From: Arthrobacter psychrolactophilus | GTDB taxonomy: Bacteria > Actinomycetota > Actinomycetes > Actinomycetales > Micrococcaceae | Direction: 5' to 3' | DNA length: 64,000 bases | Assembly (NCBI RefSeq): GCF_003219795.1 | Contig: NZ_QJVC01000015.1 | Coordinates: forward strand, 1 to 64,000 | Shown: one piece after another, positions 53,152 through 62,300 of the stretch | How positions within the stretch are numbered: the stretch's first letter is position 1 | Layout of the letters: each line of letters starts with the position of its first letter | Notes under the pieces: model-generated | Told to the model about the DNA's origin: nothing | The model's input: the letters and a program-made list of their open reading frames with translations, nothing else | Database searches by the model: none | Program-made: the position numbers and the translations under genes

Positions 53152-53511
53152 GTGCTGACTTTCGTAAACTTCGTGTCGTTCCTCATCCTGATGGCTCTGG
53201 GCCTAGTAGTGCTGGGCATCCAGATCTGGGCCTTCAGCGATTGCCTGCGCACGGCGCCCTCAGATTTTGACCGCGTGTACAAGCGCAGCAAGTCATTCTG
53301 GCTGGCCCTGACGGGCGGCGGCATGTTCTTCGGCATCCTGTATGTGCTGCCCTCCCTCATGACTCTGAGCACACCGCCGCTGGGCATGAGCCTGATCCTG
53401 ACCCTCGGAGGAGTTGTTGCGGCCGGAACCTACCTCGCCGATGTGCGCCCCATGCTGCTCGAGGTGCGTGGCCGCGGTAAGGGCCAGCAAAACCGCGGCT
53501 CGTCTTGGTAA
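53152..53511 (+). CDS. DUF2516-like small membrane protein
   Basis: 119 residues with three hydrophobic segments (FVSFLILMALGLVVLGIQIWAFSDC, FWLALTGGGMFFGILYVLP, LILTLGGVVAAGTYLADVRP) and a short basic tail. The layout matches the actinobacterial DUF2516 family, whose role is unknown. The GTG start is supported by TACGCT six bases upstream. It stands between metB-like and PhzF-like genes. Confidence 0.8.
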   Translation: MLTFVNFVSFLILMALGLVVLGIQIWAFSDCLRTAPSDFDRVYKRSKSFWLALTGGGMFFGILYVLPSLMTLSTPPLGMSLILTLGGVVAAGTYLADVRPMLLEVRGRGKGQQNRGSSW

Positions 53512-53539
53512 CTTCTGATCGGCTTCCTCAGTAGTCAGA

Positions 53540-54412
53540 TCAACGCACGACGGCGGCTGTTCCCGAAACCGTGATGCCGCCTGTGGCGGGGATGGTGACC
53601 TGCAGAATGCAGGGACGGCCCACATGCCTGCCTTGCCGAATGATCAGAGATGCCGGTGGAGCCACGGTGCCGATAGACCTCAGATAGGCGCCTGTTGAGG
53701 CGGCGGCCGAACCCGTGGCCGGGTCCTCCGTGATGTCACCGACCGGGAATAGGTTTCTGGATTCAATCTCCACCGTCCCGGAGCTGGTGGTTCCCGCGAG
53801 CCACATGACGGTCACGGTGCCAGCCCACCCCTGCTCATCCATCAGCGTCCGCAGCCCAGCGGCATCGAAGCTAAAACCGTCCAGGTCCGCCTTCGTGCGC
53901 ACGGTCAGGATGGGGTGCGTATTTCCCGTAAAGGACTGCTGCGCCGGATAGTGAGGGTCCAGAGCGGTTTCCGAGAGGCCCAGCAACGCCAACAGGCGGT
54001 CCAAGCCCCCCGGAGCAAGCTCGGTGACGGACGGCTCCACGGTCGTGAACGAGGCCGTCATACCGTGTGCGGATGCGCTGGTCTCCAGAACGATCTCCCC
54101 GACCGAGGTGGCAAATGAGAAGGCGCCGGGGCCATACTTTTCGGCCAGGGCAACGGCGGTCGCCACGGTCGCATGTCCGCAAAAGGGAACCTCAGCACCA
54201 GGGGAGAAGTAGCGGATTTGCACGTTTCGATCACTGCCCAGAGCCGTAGTGACGAAGGCGGTTTCGGAGTAACCCAGCTCGCGTGCACACTGCTGCATGT
54301 GCTCGTCGCTGAGTCCGGCGCCGTCCAGAACCACCCCTGCCATGTTGCCGCCGCCGGGGCCATCGGCGAAGGCGGCAAGGTGGAGAACCTCGGGAAAGTC
54401 ATTGCCGGTCAT
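53540..54412 (-). CDS. PhzF-family isomerase
   Basis: 290 residues of the PhzF/diaminopimelate-epimerase fold. N-terminal LAAFADGPGGGNMAGVVL, then QQCARELGYSETAFVTT (catalytic Glu), FSPGAEVPFCGHATVATA and EDPATGSAAASTGAYL. No phenazine genes are present, so it is a housekeeping or catabolic isomerase of unknown substrate. Confidence 0.88.
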   Translation of the reverse strand: MTGNDFPEVLHLAAFADGPGGGNMAGVVLDGAGLSDEHMQQCARELGYSETAFVTTALGSDRNVQIRYFSPGAEVPFCGHATVATAVALAEKYGPGAFSFATSVGEIVLETSASAHGMTASFTTVEPSVTELAPGGLDRLLALLGLSETALDPHYPAQQSFTGNTHPILTVRTKADLDGFSFDAAGLRTLMDEQGWAGTVTVMWLAGTTSSGTVEIESRNLFPVGDITEDPATGSAAASTGAYLRSIGTVAPPASLIIRQGRHVGRPCILQVTIPATGGITVSGTAAVVR

Positions 54413-54448
54413 GGTGTGTTCCGTCCCTCGCTGCGCTGTCGAAAATAT

Positions 54449-55315
54449 CTAGACAGTGTTGCCGATCGAAGCATCAGCAGCAACGGCCGTCCACGCTACG
54501 GTCAACTCTCCCAAACGCCACCGTGACGGTGCGCGCACGACGGGCCAGCCGTCGTCGTGCATCCCCTGGCACATGCGCAACCAGCGCTGCCTGTTGCCGA
54601 AGGGGGCCAAGGTGGCGCCGGCGAGCCAATGCTTGTCGAGGGCCTGCAGGAAGGTGTGGATCTTCTCGCCCGGGACGTTGTGATGGATGAGCGCCTTGGG
54701 GAGCCGTTCGGCCACATCCGAGGGCAGTTCGAAGGCGCCGAATCGCAGCGAGATGGTGAACGATTGCGGACCGTCCACGCCGAGCGCGACCCAGGTGCTG
54801 CGGCGGCCAATCTCATCGCAGGTGCCGTCGACGAAGATGCCGTGGGGGCTCAGGCGTGAGCAGACGGTGGCCCAGATGAGTTTGACGTCGGCCTCGTCAT
54901 ATTGGCGCAGGACGTTGAAGGCACGGACCATGGTGGGCTGACCGGGCACGGGAATTTCAAAACCGCCCACGCGGAAATCCAGCCCCTCATGCTCGAGCGG
55001 CTTGGCGATGCGGACGCGTTCGGGCTCAATCTCGATGCCGGTGACGTGGGCGCTGGGGCAGACGGCGTGAATGCGCGAATATAGTTCCACGGCCGTGGCA
55101 GGGGAGCCGCCATAGCCGAGGTCCACCACGAGCGGTGCGGCCTCGGAGCGCAGGCGCCACGCCTGCGGTCCGGCCAGCCAGCGATCCACCCGCCGTAAGC
55201 GATTGGTGTTCGTGGTGCCGCGCGTGACATTGCCAAAGGGCTTATTGCGTTGGCGGGCGGCCCGCATTGCGGGGTCGTTGGAAGAACTCTTGACCCGCTG
55301 CGCACGTTGAACCAC
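54449..55315 (-). CDS. SAM-dependent methyltransferase-like protein
   Basis: About 288 residues. SAM-binding motif I is VVDLGYGGSPATAVELY, with the acidic end of beta-2 in VTGIEIEPERV. The N-terminus RNKPFGNVTRGTTNTNRLRRVDRWLAG is a conserved-looking basic lead. The true start is uncertain: GTG 55315, ATG 55267 and GTG 55453 are in frame, and none has a good ribosome site. Substrate unknown. It is divergent from gpmA. Confidence 0.78.
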   Translation of the reverse strand: MVQRAQRVKSSSNDPAMRAARQRNKPFGNVTRGTTNTNRLRRVDRWLAGPQAWRLRSEAAPLVVDLGYGGSPATAVELYSRIHAVCPSAHVTGIEIEPERVRIAKPLEHEGLDFRVGGFEIPVPGQPTMVRAFNVLRQYDEADVKLIWATVCSRLSPHGIFVDGTCDEIGRRSTWVALGVDGPQSFTISLRFGAFELPSDVAERLPKALIHHNVPGEKIHTFLQALDKHWLAGATLAPFGNRQRWLRMCQGMHDDGWPVVRAPSRWRLGELTVAWTAVAADASIGNTV

Positions 55316-55491
55316 GTGGTTAAGCGTAAACGCCAGCCCCACCTGGCCGGACCTAACGTGCCGACCATCACGACTGTGCTCCGACGAATTCCTGGCGCGG
55401 CATTCGCCCGTCACGTCCGTGGGTCTCCGCAGGAGGTGAGGGTAGATGTCCACATTTTGCGTAGCAATTCGAGCCGCCCAGCGCTGCCCGG

Positions 55492-55497
55492 TAGGAT
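55492..55497 (+). promoter_or_regulatory. Leaderless-type promoter of gpmA
   Basis: TAGGAT, 6 nt before the ATG at 55504, with TTCGAG at 55468-55473 (18-nt spacer) as possible -35. Confidence 0.55.
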
Positions 55498-55503
55498 GAA
55501 AGC

Positions 55504-56250
55504 ATGACTTATACGTTGATTTTGCTACGCCATGGCCACAGTGAGTGGAATGCCAAGAACCTGTTCACCGGTTGGGTGGATGTAGACCTGAACGAGCAGG
55601 GTCTCGCCGAAGCCGCACGCGGTGGTGAGCTGCTGGTCGAGAACAACATCCTTCCGGACGTGCTCTACACCTCGCGCCTCAAGCGCGCCATCAACACCGC
55701 CAACATTGCCCTCGATAAGGCCGATCGCGGCTGGATCGACGTCAAGCGCGACTGGCGCCTGAACGAACGCCACTACGGCGCTTTGCAGGGCAAGGACAAG
55801 GCTCAGACCTTGGCCGAGTTCGGTGAAGAGCAGTTCATGGAATGGCGTCGCAGCTACGACACCCCGCCGCCGGCCCTGTCCGACGACAGTGAATTCTCGC
55901 AGGCCCACGATCCCCGTTACGCAGACCTCGGCGACGCCCTCCCGCGCACCGAGTGCCTCAAGGACGTCCTCGTGCGCCTGCTGCCGTACTGGGAATCCGA
56001 CATCAAGGTTGACCTGAAGGCCGGCAAGACGGTTCTCGTCACGGCTCACGGCAACTCGCTGCGCGCCCTCGTCAAGCACCTCGACGGCATCTCCGATGAC
56101 GCCATCGCCTCCTTGAACATCCCCACGGGCATCCCGCTCGTGTACGAACTGGACGAGAACTTCGCCCCCATCACCCCCGGTGGCAAGTACCTGGACCCGG
56201 AAGCTGCTGCAGCGTCCATCCAGGCAGTCGCCAACCAGGGTAAGAAGTAA
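55504..56250 (+). CDS. gpmA: 2,3-bisphosphoglycerate-dependent phosphoglycerate mutase
   Basis: 248 residues, normal length. The phosphohistidine motif is [21 protein letters not shown] (His10/11 region), with later [15 protein letters not shown] and the second histidine in [15 protein letters not shown]. It interconverts 3- and 2-phosphoglycerate in glycolysis. Synteny with phoU and senX3-regX3 is the usual actinobacterial order. A leaderless promoter is likely. Confidence 0.96.
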   Translation: MTYTLILLRHGHSEWNAKNLFTGWVDVDLNEQGLAEAARGGELLVENNILPDVLYTSRLKRAINTANIALDKADRGWIDVKRDWRLNERHYGALQGKDKAQTLAEFGEEQFMEWRRSYDTPPPALSDDSEFSQAHDPRYADLGDALPRTECLKDVLVRLLPYWESDIKVDLKAGKTVLVTAHGNSLRALVKHLDGISDDAIASLNIPTGIPLVYELDENFAPITPGGKYLDPEAAAASIQAVANQGKK

Positions 56251-56276
56251 CTAACACTTCCCCAAGAACGACGGCA

Positions 56277-56308
56277 GGACGGTACCTTCCCTCTGAAAGG
56301 TACCGTCC
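56277..56308 (+). terminator. Terminator after gpmA
   Basis: A 12-bp stem (GGACGGTACCTT with AAGGTACCGTCC), 26 nt past the stop, extended by GACGG/CCGTC. Confidence 0.75.
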
Positions 56309-56361
56309 CGCCGTCGAGCTTTAAGCGAGGCCATGTCACACGCCGGAAGTGTGCCCCGATG

Positions 56362-56432
56362 AAAAATGCGCCCGCCTCCCAAAAAATGCACCCCGTAGAC
56401 CGGGGGCATTAACGGGAGGCGGGCGCATTTTT
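56362..56432 (-). terminator. Compound terminator after phoU
   Basis: A 19-bp outer stem (56362-56380 with 56414-56432) with A and T runs at its ends, and an inner CCCCG/CGGGG hairpin. A strong terminator for the leftward phoU. Confidence 0.85.
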
Positions 56433-56450
56433 GCGCGCAAGCCGCGAAAC

Positions 56451-57113
56451 TTAGCCGGCGAGGAAGTCCTCGGGCTGCCATTCGCCGGTGACCAGGTAAG
56501 AGACCTTGCGAGCCACGGAGACACCGTGATCGCCGAAGCGCTCGAAGTAGCGGCTGGCCAGGGTGACGTCCACGGTGGTTGCCGGGGTCTCGGCCCATTC
56601 GGGGGAGGCCATCGTGGCGAAGACGCTCTTGTGGAGCTTGTTGATCTCGATCTTGGCCGTGGAAATGTCAGCCACGAGTTCCAGATTCCGGGATTCCAGA
56701 AGCTCGGAAACCTTGGCCGCGATGATGATGTCCTGGCGGGCGAGCTCGGCGAAGGTTTCGCGCAGCTGTGCCGGGATGACGGTGTTCGGGAAGCGCAGGC
56801 GGGTCAGCTGGGCGATGTGCCGGGCCAGATCGCCCATGCGTTCCAGCGAGGCGCTCATGCGCAACGAGCCAACGATCATGCGCAGATCGCTGGCCACGGG
56901 ACCCTGCAACGCCAAAACGTCGATGGCGCGCTCATCCAAATCATTCTGCAGGAAGTCGATGCGGGCATCCGCGGCAATGACTTCCTGGGCCGCTTGGAGA
57001 TCGGCCGCTGCGAAGGCTGCAGAGGCCTTGGAGACGGCTTCTTCAACCAGAGCGGAGATCTCGATGAGTCCTTCGCCAATCTGGTGAAGCTCGGCCTGGA
57101 AAACTTTACGCAC
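56451..57113 (-). CDS. phoU: Phosphate signalling protein PhoU
   Basis: 220 residues, two three-helix bundles with metal-binding motifs typical of the family (RMGDLARHIAQL and RYFERFGDHGVSVARKVSYL). It links phosphate uptake to the senX3-regX3 system and keeps the kinase from activating when phosphate is plentiful. GTG 57113 follows AAAGGA by 7 nt. Divergent from senX3. Confidence 0.95.
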   Translation of the reverse strand: MRKVFQAELHQIGEGLIEISALVEEAVSKASAAFAAADLQAAQEVIAADARIDFLQNDLDERAIDVLALQGPVASDLRMIVGSLRMSASLERMGDLARHIAQLTRLRFPNTVIPAQLRETFAELARQDIIIAAKVSELLESRNLELVADISTAKIEINKLHKSVFATMASPEWAETPATTVDVTLASRYFERFGDHGVSVARKVSYLVTGEWQPEDFLAG

Positions 57114-57198
57114 GCGTGTGTCCTTTCATGGGCAGGGCAAAAGGCGCCCTAACTAAGTCTCAGCATGACAGCCGAAGGTAAACGTGGCAGCCCTTAAA

Positions 57199-57220
57199 GG
57201 TGAACGTTAGTTGAACGGGG
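57199..57220. promoter_or_regulatory. PHO-box-like direct repeat between phoU and senX3
   Basis: On the minus strand GTTCAACTAAC-GTTCACCTTTA: two GTTCA units exactly 11 nt apart, the PHO-box layout of actinobacterial PhoP/RegX3-type regulators. Suggests autoregulation of this locus. Confidence 0.6.
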
Positions 57221-57263
57221 CCCGCCAAGTGCCTGTTTTGCCCATTTTTACCCGGGCACAGCT

Positions 57264-57269
57264 TAGGCT
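57264..57269 (+). promoter_or_regulatory. Leaderless-type -10 box of senX3
   Basis: TAGGCT, 6 nt before the GTG at 57276. Confidence 0.55.
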
Positions 57270-57275
57270 GGTTCC

Positions 57276-58544
57276 GTGGATCCCTTGGTAGTTGGACTAA
57301 TAGCCGGGCTCATTGGCTTAGCCGTGGGCATCTTCGGCATGGGCGCGTTTGGCGTCAGCGATCGTTCGCGAAAAAATATCGTGGAGATTACCGAACCCAC
57401 CTTGCCTGACGGCGCCGCCGAGGTGCTCTCCGTGGTTGGGAAAGCGTACATCGTCATCGACACGGTCGACGGCGTGGTCCGAGCCAGTCCTGGCGCCTAC
57501 GCCTACGGTCTGGTTCGCGGGCACACCGTGGTTCACAAGGAACTCTTGGATCTGGCCCATCGCGTTCGGCGAGATGGTGTCATCGAGGAAAAAGACCTCA
57601 TTTTGCCCCGGGGTGCCTTGCCAGCGGCCAGCAATTCAGCCCCGCAGTCCGGTGGTCACACTGAGGCGCACACGGTTGTGGAACCCGCAAGCACGCATGG
57701 CGGAACACCTGGTCAGGGAACGCTCGTCGTTCAGGTCCGGGTTGCGCCGCTGACGGAGGAATACATCTTGCTCCTGGCGGATGACCGCACCGAGATCGCC
57801 CGCACCGAGGCCGTGCGCAACGACTTTGTGGCCAACGTATCCCACGAGCTTAAGACCCCCGTCGGTGCCATTTCCTTGCTGGCCGAGGCGCTCGAATCCG
57901 CCCCGGAAGATCAGGCGACGGTACGACGCTTCGCCTCCCGCATGATGACCGAATCGGCGCGGCTGGCCGCTCTCGTGCAGGACATCATCGAGTTGTCCCG
58001 CCTGCAGGGCAAGGATGTGGCGCGTGTGGCCCTGGCCGTGGATATCAACGCCGTCATTGCCGAGGCCGTCGACAGGACGCGGCTGCCTGCCCAGAGTAAA
58101 AACATCACCCTCGCTGTTGGCGCCTCCCAGCCGGCCCTCGTGTATGGAGACCAAGGTCAGCTCGTCACGGCCCTGCGCAATCTGATCGACAACGCCGTGC
58201 GTTACTCGCCGGACAACACGCAGGTCGGCGTGGGCCTGCAGGTCATCGACGGCGTCGTGGCCGTGAGTATCTCCGATCAGGGCGATGGCCTCACACCGCA
58301 GGAGCAGGATCGGGTCTTTGAGCGCTTCTACCGGGTCGACGCCGCGCGTTCACGCCACACCGGCGGTACGGGGCTGGGCCTGAGCATCGTCAAACACATT
58401 GTGAGTAACCACGGCGGTGAGGTGACACTGTGGTCGGCCCCCAAGATGGGCTCCACCTTCACCGTCCGGCTTCCCCAGCTTTCCCCTTCAACGTCCGACG
58501 GCGGCACTCATCACCGCGCCGAGCGGCACCATGGCTTGATCTAA
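57276..58544 (+). CDS. senX3: Sensor histidine kinase SenX3
   Basis: 422 residues. One N-terminal membrane segment (VVGLIAGLIGLAVGIFGMGAF), a PAS-like region (VLSVVGKAYIVIDTVDGVVRASPGA), phosphoacceptor motif VSHELKTPVGAI, and an ATPase domain with NAVRYSP, GDGL and GTGLGLSIVKHIV. It senses phosphate limitation together with PhoU and the transporter. Starts with GTG after a leaderless-type promoter. regX3 follows by 14 nt. Confidence 0.94.
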   Translation: MDPLVVGLIAGLIGLAVGIFGMGAFGVSDRSRKNIVEITEPTLPDGAAEVLSVVGKAYIVIDTVDGVVRASPGAYAYGLVRGHTVVHKELLDLAHRVRRDGVIEEKDLILPRGALPAASNSAPQSGGHTEAHTVVEPASTHGGTPGQGTLVVQVRVAPLTEEYILLLADDRTEIARTEAVRNDFVANVSHELKTPVGAISLLAEALESAPEDQATVRRFASRMMTESARLAALVQDIIELSRLQGKDVARVALAVDINAVIAEAVDRTRLPAQSKNITLAVGASQPALVYGDQGQLVTALRNLIDNAVRYSPDNTQVGVGLQVIDGVVAVSISDQGDGLTPQEQDRVFERFYRVDAARSRHTGGTGLGLSIVKHIVSNHGGEVTLWSAPKMGSTFTVRLPQLSPSTSDGGTHHRAERHHGLI

Positions 58545-58558
58545 GGAGCGCACCCAGC

Positions 58559-59239
58559 GTGAGCAGAATTTTAATTGTCGAAGACGAAGAGTCCATCAGC
58601 GATCCTTTGTCGTTCCTTCTTGGGAAGGAAGGGTACGAGGTTCAGGTCGTGGACAACGGTCTGGATGCCCTCGTGGAATTTGAACGCAACGGCGCCGATC
58701 TGGTGCTGCTGGACCTGCAGTTGCCGGGCATGAGCGGGACCGAGGTGTGCAAACATCTGCGGCAGCGCTCCACCGTCCCCATCATCATGCTGACGGCCAA
58801 GGACTCCGAGATTGACAAGGTCGTGGGGCTAGAACTGGGCGCCGATGACTACGTGACCAAGCCCTACTCCTCACGCGAGCTCATCGCCAGAATTCGGGCC
58901 GTGCTCCGACGCCAGGGAGAGCCCGAGGAATTGATCGATTCCACGGTGCATGCCGGACCCGTCCGGATGGATGTTGAGCGGCACGTGGTCAGCGTGCTGG
59001 GAGACACCGTGGCCTTCCCCCTGAAGGAATTTGAGCTGCTTGAAATGCTGCTGCGCAATGCGGGCAAGGTCCTCACGCGCGGCCAGCTGATCGATCGCGT
59101 CTGGGGCTCGGACTATGTGGGCGATACCAAGACCCTTGATGTGCACATCAAGCGGCTTCGCAGCAAGATTGAGCCCGATCCGGCCGCCCCGAAGTTCCTG
59201 GTGACGGTACGAGGCCTGGGTTACAAGTTCGAGGCATAA
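58559..59239 (+). CDS. regX3: Response regulator RegX3
   Basis: 226 residues. Receiver domain with acidic pair EDEE, phosphoacceptor aspartate in LVLLDLQLPGMSG, TAKD and KPYSSRELIARI, then an OmpR-type winged helix (LKEFELLEMLLRNAGKVLTRGQLIDRVWG, TVRGLGYKFEA). It activates phosphate-starvation genes. GTG 58559 follows AAGGAG by 10 nt; the start inside senX3 was rejected. Confidence 0.95.
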   Translation: MSRILIVEDEESISDPLSFLLGKEGYEVQVVDNGLDALVEFERNGADLVLLDLQLPGMSGTEVCKHLRQRSTVPIIMLTAKDSEIDKVVGLELGADDYVTKPYSSRELIARIRAVLRRQGEPEELIDSTVHAGPVRMDVERHVVSVLGDTVAFPLKEFELLEMLLRNAGKVLTRGQLIDRVWGSDYVGDTKTLDVHIKRLRSKIEPDPAAPKFLVTVRGLGYKFEA

Positions 59240-59296
59240 GGATTTCGCCTTTTTGATCACACTCCCGTCATAAGTGCGTCATATGAGTTAAATAGT

Positions 59297-59306
59297 TCAA
59301 ATTTGA
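59297..59306. promoter_or_regulatory. Palindrome TCAAATTTGA upstream of GH35 gene
   Basis: A 10-bp perfect palindrome 91 nt before the beta-galactosidase start. Possible operator; no family is assigned. Confidence 0.3.
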
Positions 59307-59396
59307 TTGCCCCTGAGTGATCCACGTCATACGCTGTGACGGATAACATTAGGGGCTGGCCTCGGTGGCAGCATCAAGATTTGAGGTACTTCAAAT

Positions 59397-62300
59397 ATGT
59401 CTGCATATTCCTCGAGGCCGCCGTCCTCACCCCGGCGCATCAAGGAGACGGCGCTGCTGGCCACGGCCGCGCTAGGGCTGATGGCGATCGCCAGCCCGGC
59501 GCTGGCCACGGACTCTTCGGCGGAATCGACGCCTCTGGCGGTGGCACAAGCGGCCGAGCTCGCGGTGTCGTCCGGGAAAAAGATGAACTTCCCCGGCAAC
59601 GATGGCCAGGCCCACCAGGTCACCTTTGACTCAAAGCCGTTCATGGTCGACGGCGAGCGGCTCAACGTGTGGTCGGGGGAGTTTCACCACTGGCGCCTTC
59701 CCGGAACCGACGACTGGCGTGACATGTTCCAGAAAATGCGCGCCAACGGCTTCAACGCCGTCTCGCTCTATTTCTTCTGGGGCCTGCATTCCACCGAATC
59801 GGGAAAGTTTGATTTTACCGGGCTCAAGGATATCGAGCTGCTGCTGACCATGGCCGAGGAGGAAGGGCTGTACGTCATCGCCCGGCCCGGACCGTACGTG
59901 AACGCCGAGATCTCCATGGGTGGGCTCCCCGCCTACCTGACCAAGAGCGGGGCTGGCTCTCTGCGAGGCATGGACGCAGAAGTCTTGCGCGAATCGTTGA
60001 GCTGGATCAATGCGTTCAATGAAATCGCCGTCAAGCACCAGGTCACCGATGGTGGCGGTTCGATTGTCACCTACCAGGCCGAAAATGAATTGCTCAATGA
60101 GAGCGGGGACCGCCCGGCGTTCATGAAGGAACTGGTCACGCAGATCAAGGGGGACGGGATTACGGTCCCGGTGTTCCACAACGATTGGGGATTCAACGGC
60201 TCCTACGTTCCGGGAAGCACCTCGGCCGGCGGAAACGTTGGCCTGGACTATTACGCCTTTGATCAGTACCCGCTCGGCTTTAATTGCTCCAACGCGCGGG
60301 GACAGATCCAGGACATGGAAGCCCGCTTCCGGGCACGCACCACCACGAGCCCCATGTTCATCGCCGAGGGTCAGGGCGGTGCCTTCACACCGTGGGGTGC
60401 CAACTTCAACACCGATCGCTGCGCCGAGTTTGTTGACCCCGCATTCACCCGGCAATACGCGGTGAACAACCTCAACAACGGCATCAACATGTTCAACTAC
60501 TACATGGAATACGGCGGCACCAACTGGGGCTGGACCGGATCGCCGTCGTCCGGCTTTACCTCCTACGACTACGGTGCGGCCATCAACGAGGACCGCCAGT
60601 TAACGCCCAAGGCGGCAGTGCAGAAGGAGCTCGGCTACTTCCAACGGGACTTCGCCCCCATCTCCACCATGGTTCCGCAAAACGGTGCCCCGGTGACGGT
60701 TGACGGCGGCGTGGGAAACATCAAATCTTACCAACGTATCGCCACGGAAAACCTTGCCACCGATTCGGTGACCGGCAACGGTACCCGCTACCTCGGCTTC
60801 CGCCAGAGCGACAGTAACAGCACCGCGGAACTGAAATACACCGTTCCGCTAACGCTTGCGCCGCGCGAAGAAGTCGTCGTGGCCAGCTACACCACCGATG
60901 ACACCGACACCGCGGCCATCAAATACACCGGCGCCTGGGAACATGCCAGCGGCAAGGCCTGGACGGTGGGCGATTACAAGGGCACCGAGACGTTCAGCGC
61001 CACCACGGGTGACTCTCTGGAATACAAGTTCACCGGTGCCGGGATCAAGGTCATTTCCCCGCAGTCCATCAACCATGGCTACGGCGATGTCTACCTTGAT
61101 GGCGTCAAGGTCGGCCAGACCAACACCTACCGCGGCCAGAACGCCGCCTACCAATACGTCGCCTTCCAGAAGGAGGGTTTGGACCCCACTGTTGAGCACA
61201 CGCTCAAGATTGTGGTGACGGGCCAGAAGGATGCCGGCAGTTCGGGTACCTTCGTGAGCGTTGACGCATTTGATGTCATCGCCGCCCCGGCGCAGGCCAC
61301 CCAAGTGAAGATCGACGACGTCGATCCCAAGATTGTGTTCTCAAAGACCCCCGCCGGCGTGTCCCAGTGGAACCACGAGACGGGCAAGAACTGGACCATC
61401 AATGATTACCTGGGCACGGAAACCTCCAGCAACATCACCGGGGCGTCCTACGAATACACCTTCAAGGCCGCCGATATCCGCCTGATTTCCCCGCGCTCCA
61501 CCAATCACGCCAAGGCCGATGTCTTCCTCGACGGCGTCAAGGTGGGCGAGACCAACACCTATATCCCCACGTTGCCCAGCCAGGCCCAATTCGTGGCCTT
61601 CGAGAAGACCGGCCTCGACCCCGCCGTCGAGCATGTCATCAAGGTGGTCAATACCGGGGTGAAGGGTGACCCGGCCGCCGTCGGCACTTTTGTTGCCATC
61701 GACGCGATCGAGACCTCCACACCCGGCACCACCCCCGCGGCTCCGGCCGACGCCATCACCTTTGACCGCGTGCCGCAAAAGGCCGGGACGTTCCTGAATC
61801 TGCACGGTCGCGATGCCGCCATGGTCATCGCCGATTACGCCTTCGACGGCCAGAAGCTCATGTACAGCACCTCCGAGCTGTTCACGAAGATGCCGGTCAC
61901 CGGTGGCACCTTGCTGGTGCTCAACGGTGCCAAGAACGACGCCGGAGAAACAGTTCTGCATTATGCCGCGGCTCCCAGCGTGGTCACCTTGAGCGGACCC
62001 GCCGTGGAATCCACCTGGGATGCGGCAACGAAGACGCTGCGCCTCAACTACGTTCACGGGGCGGGCAGCACGGTCAAGATCAGCGGCGGCGGGGCACCGG
62101 AGCTGACCATCGTCACCACCGACCGCAGCGCAACGGCACTGCAGTGGACGGTGGAAGGCGAGGTCACCGGGGCCACCACGAACAAGACCACCATGGTTAC
62201 CGGTGTTGATCTCTTGCGCTCGGCGGAGTTCACCGGGGACACTGTCCACCTGGTGGGCGACACCAAGGCGGCTCGAACCGTCGGCATTTACGTTCCGGCA

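Noticed and set aside
53540-54412. Phenazine biosynthesis
   Set aside because: The PhzF family is broad, and no other phenazine gene is nearby.
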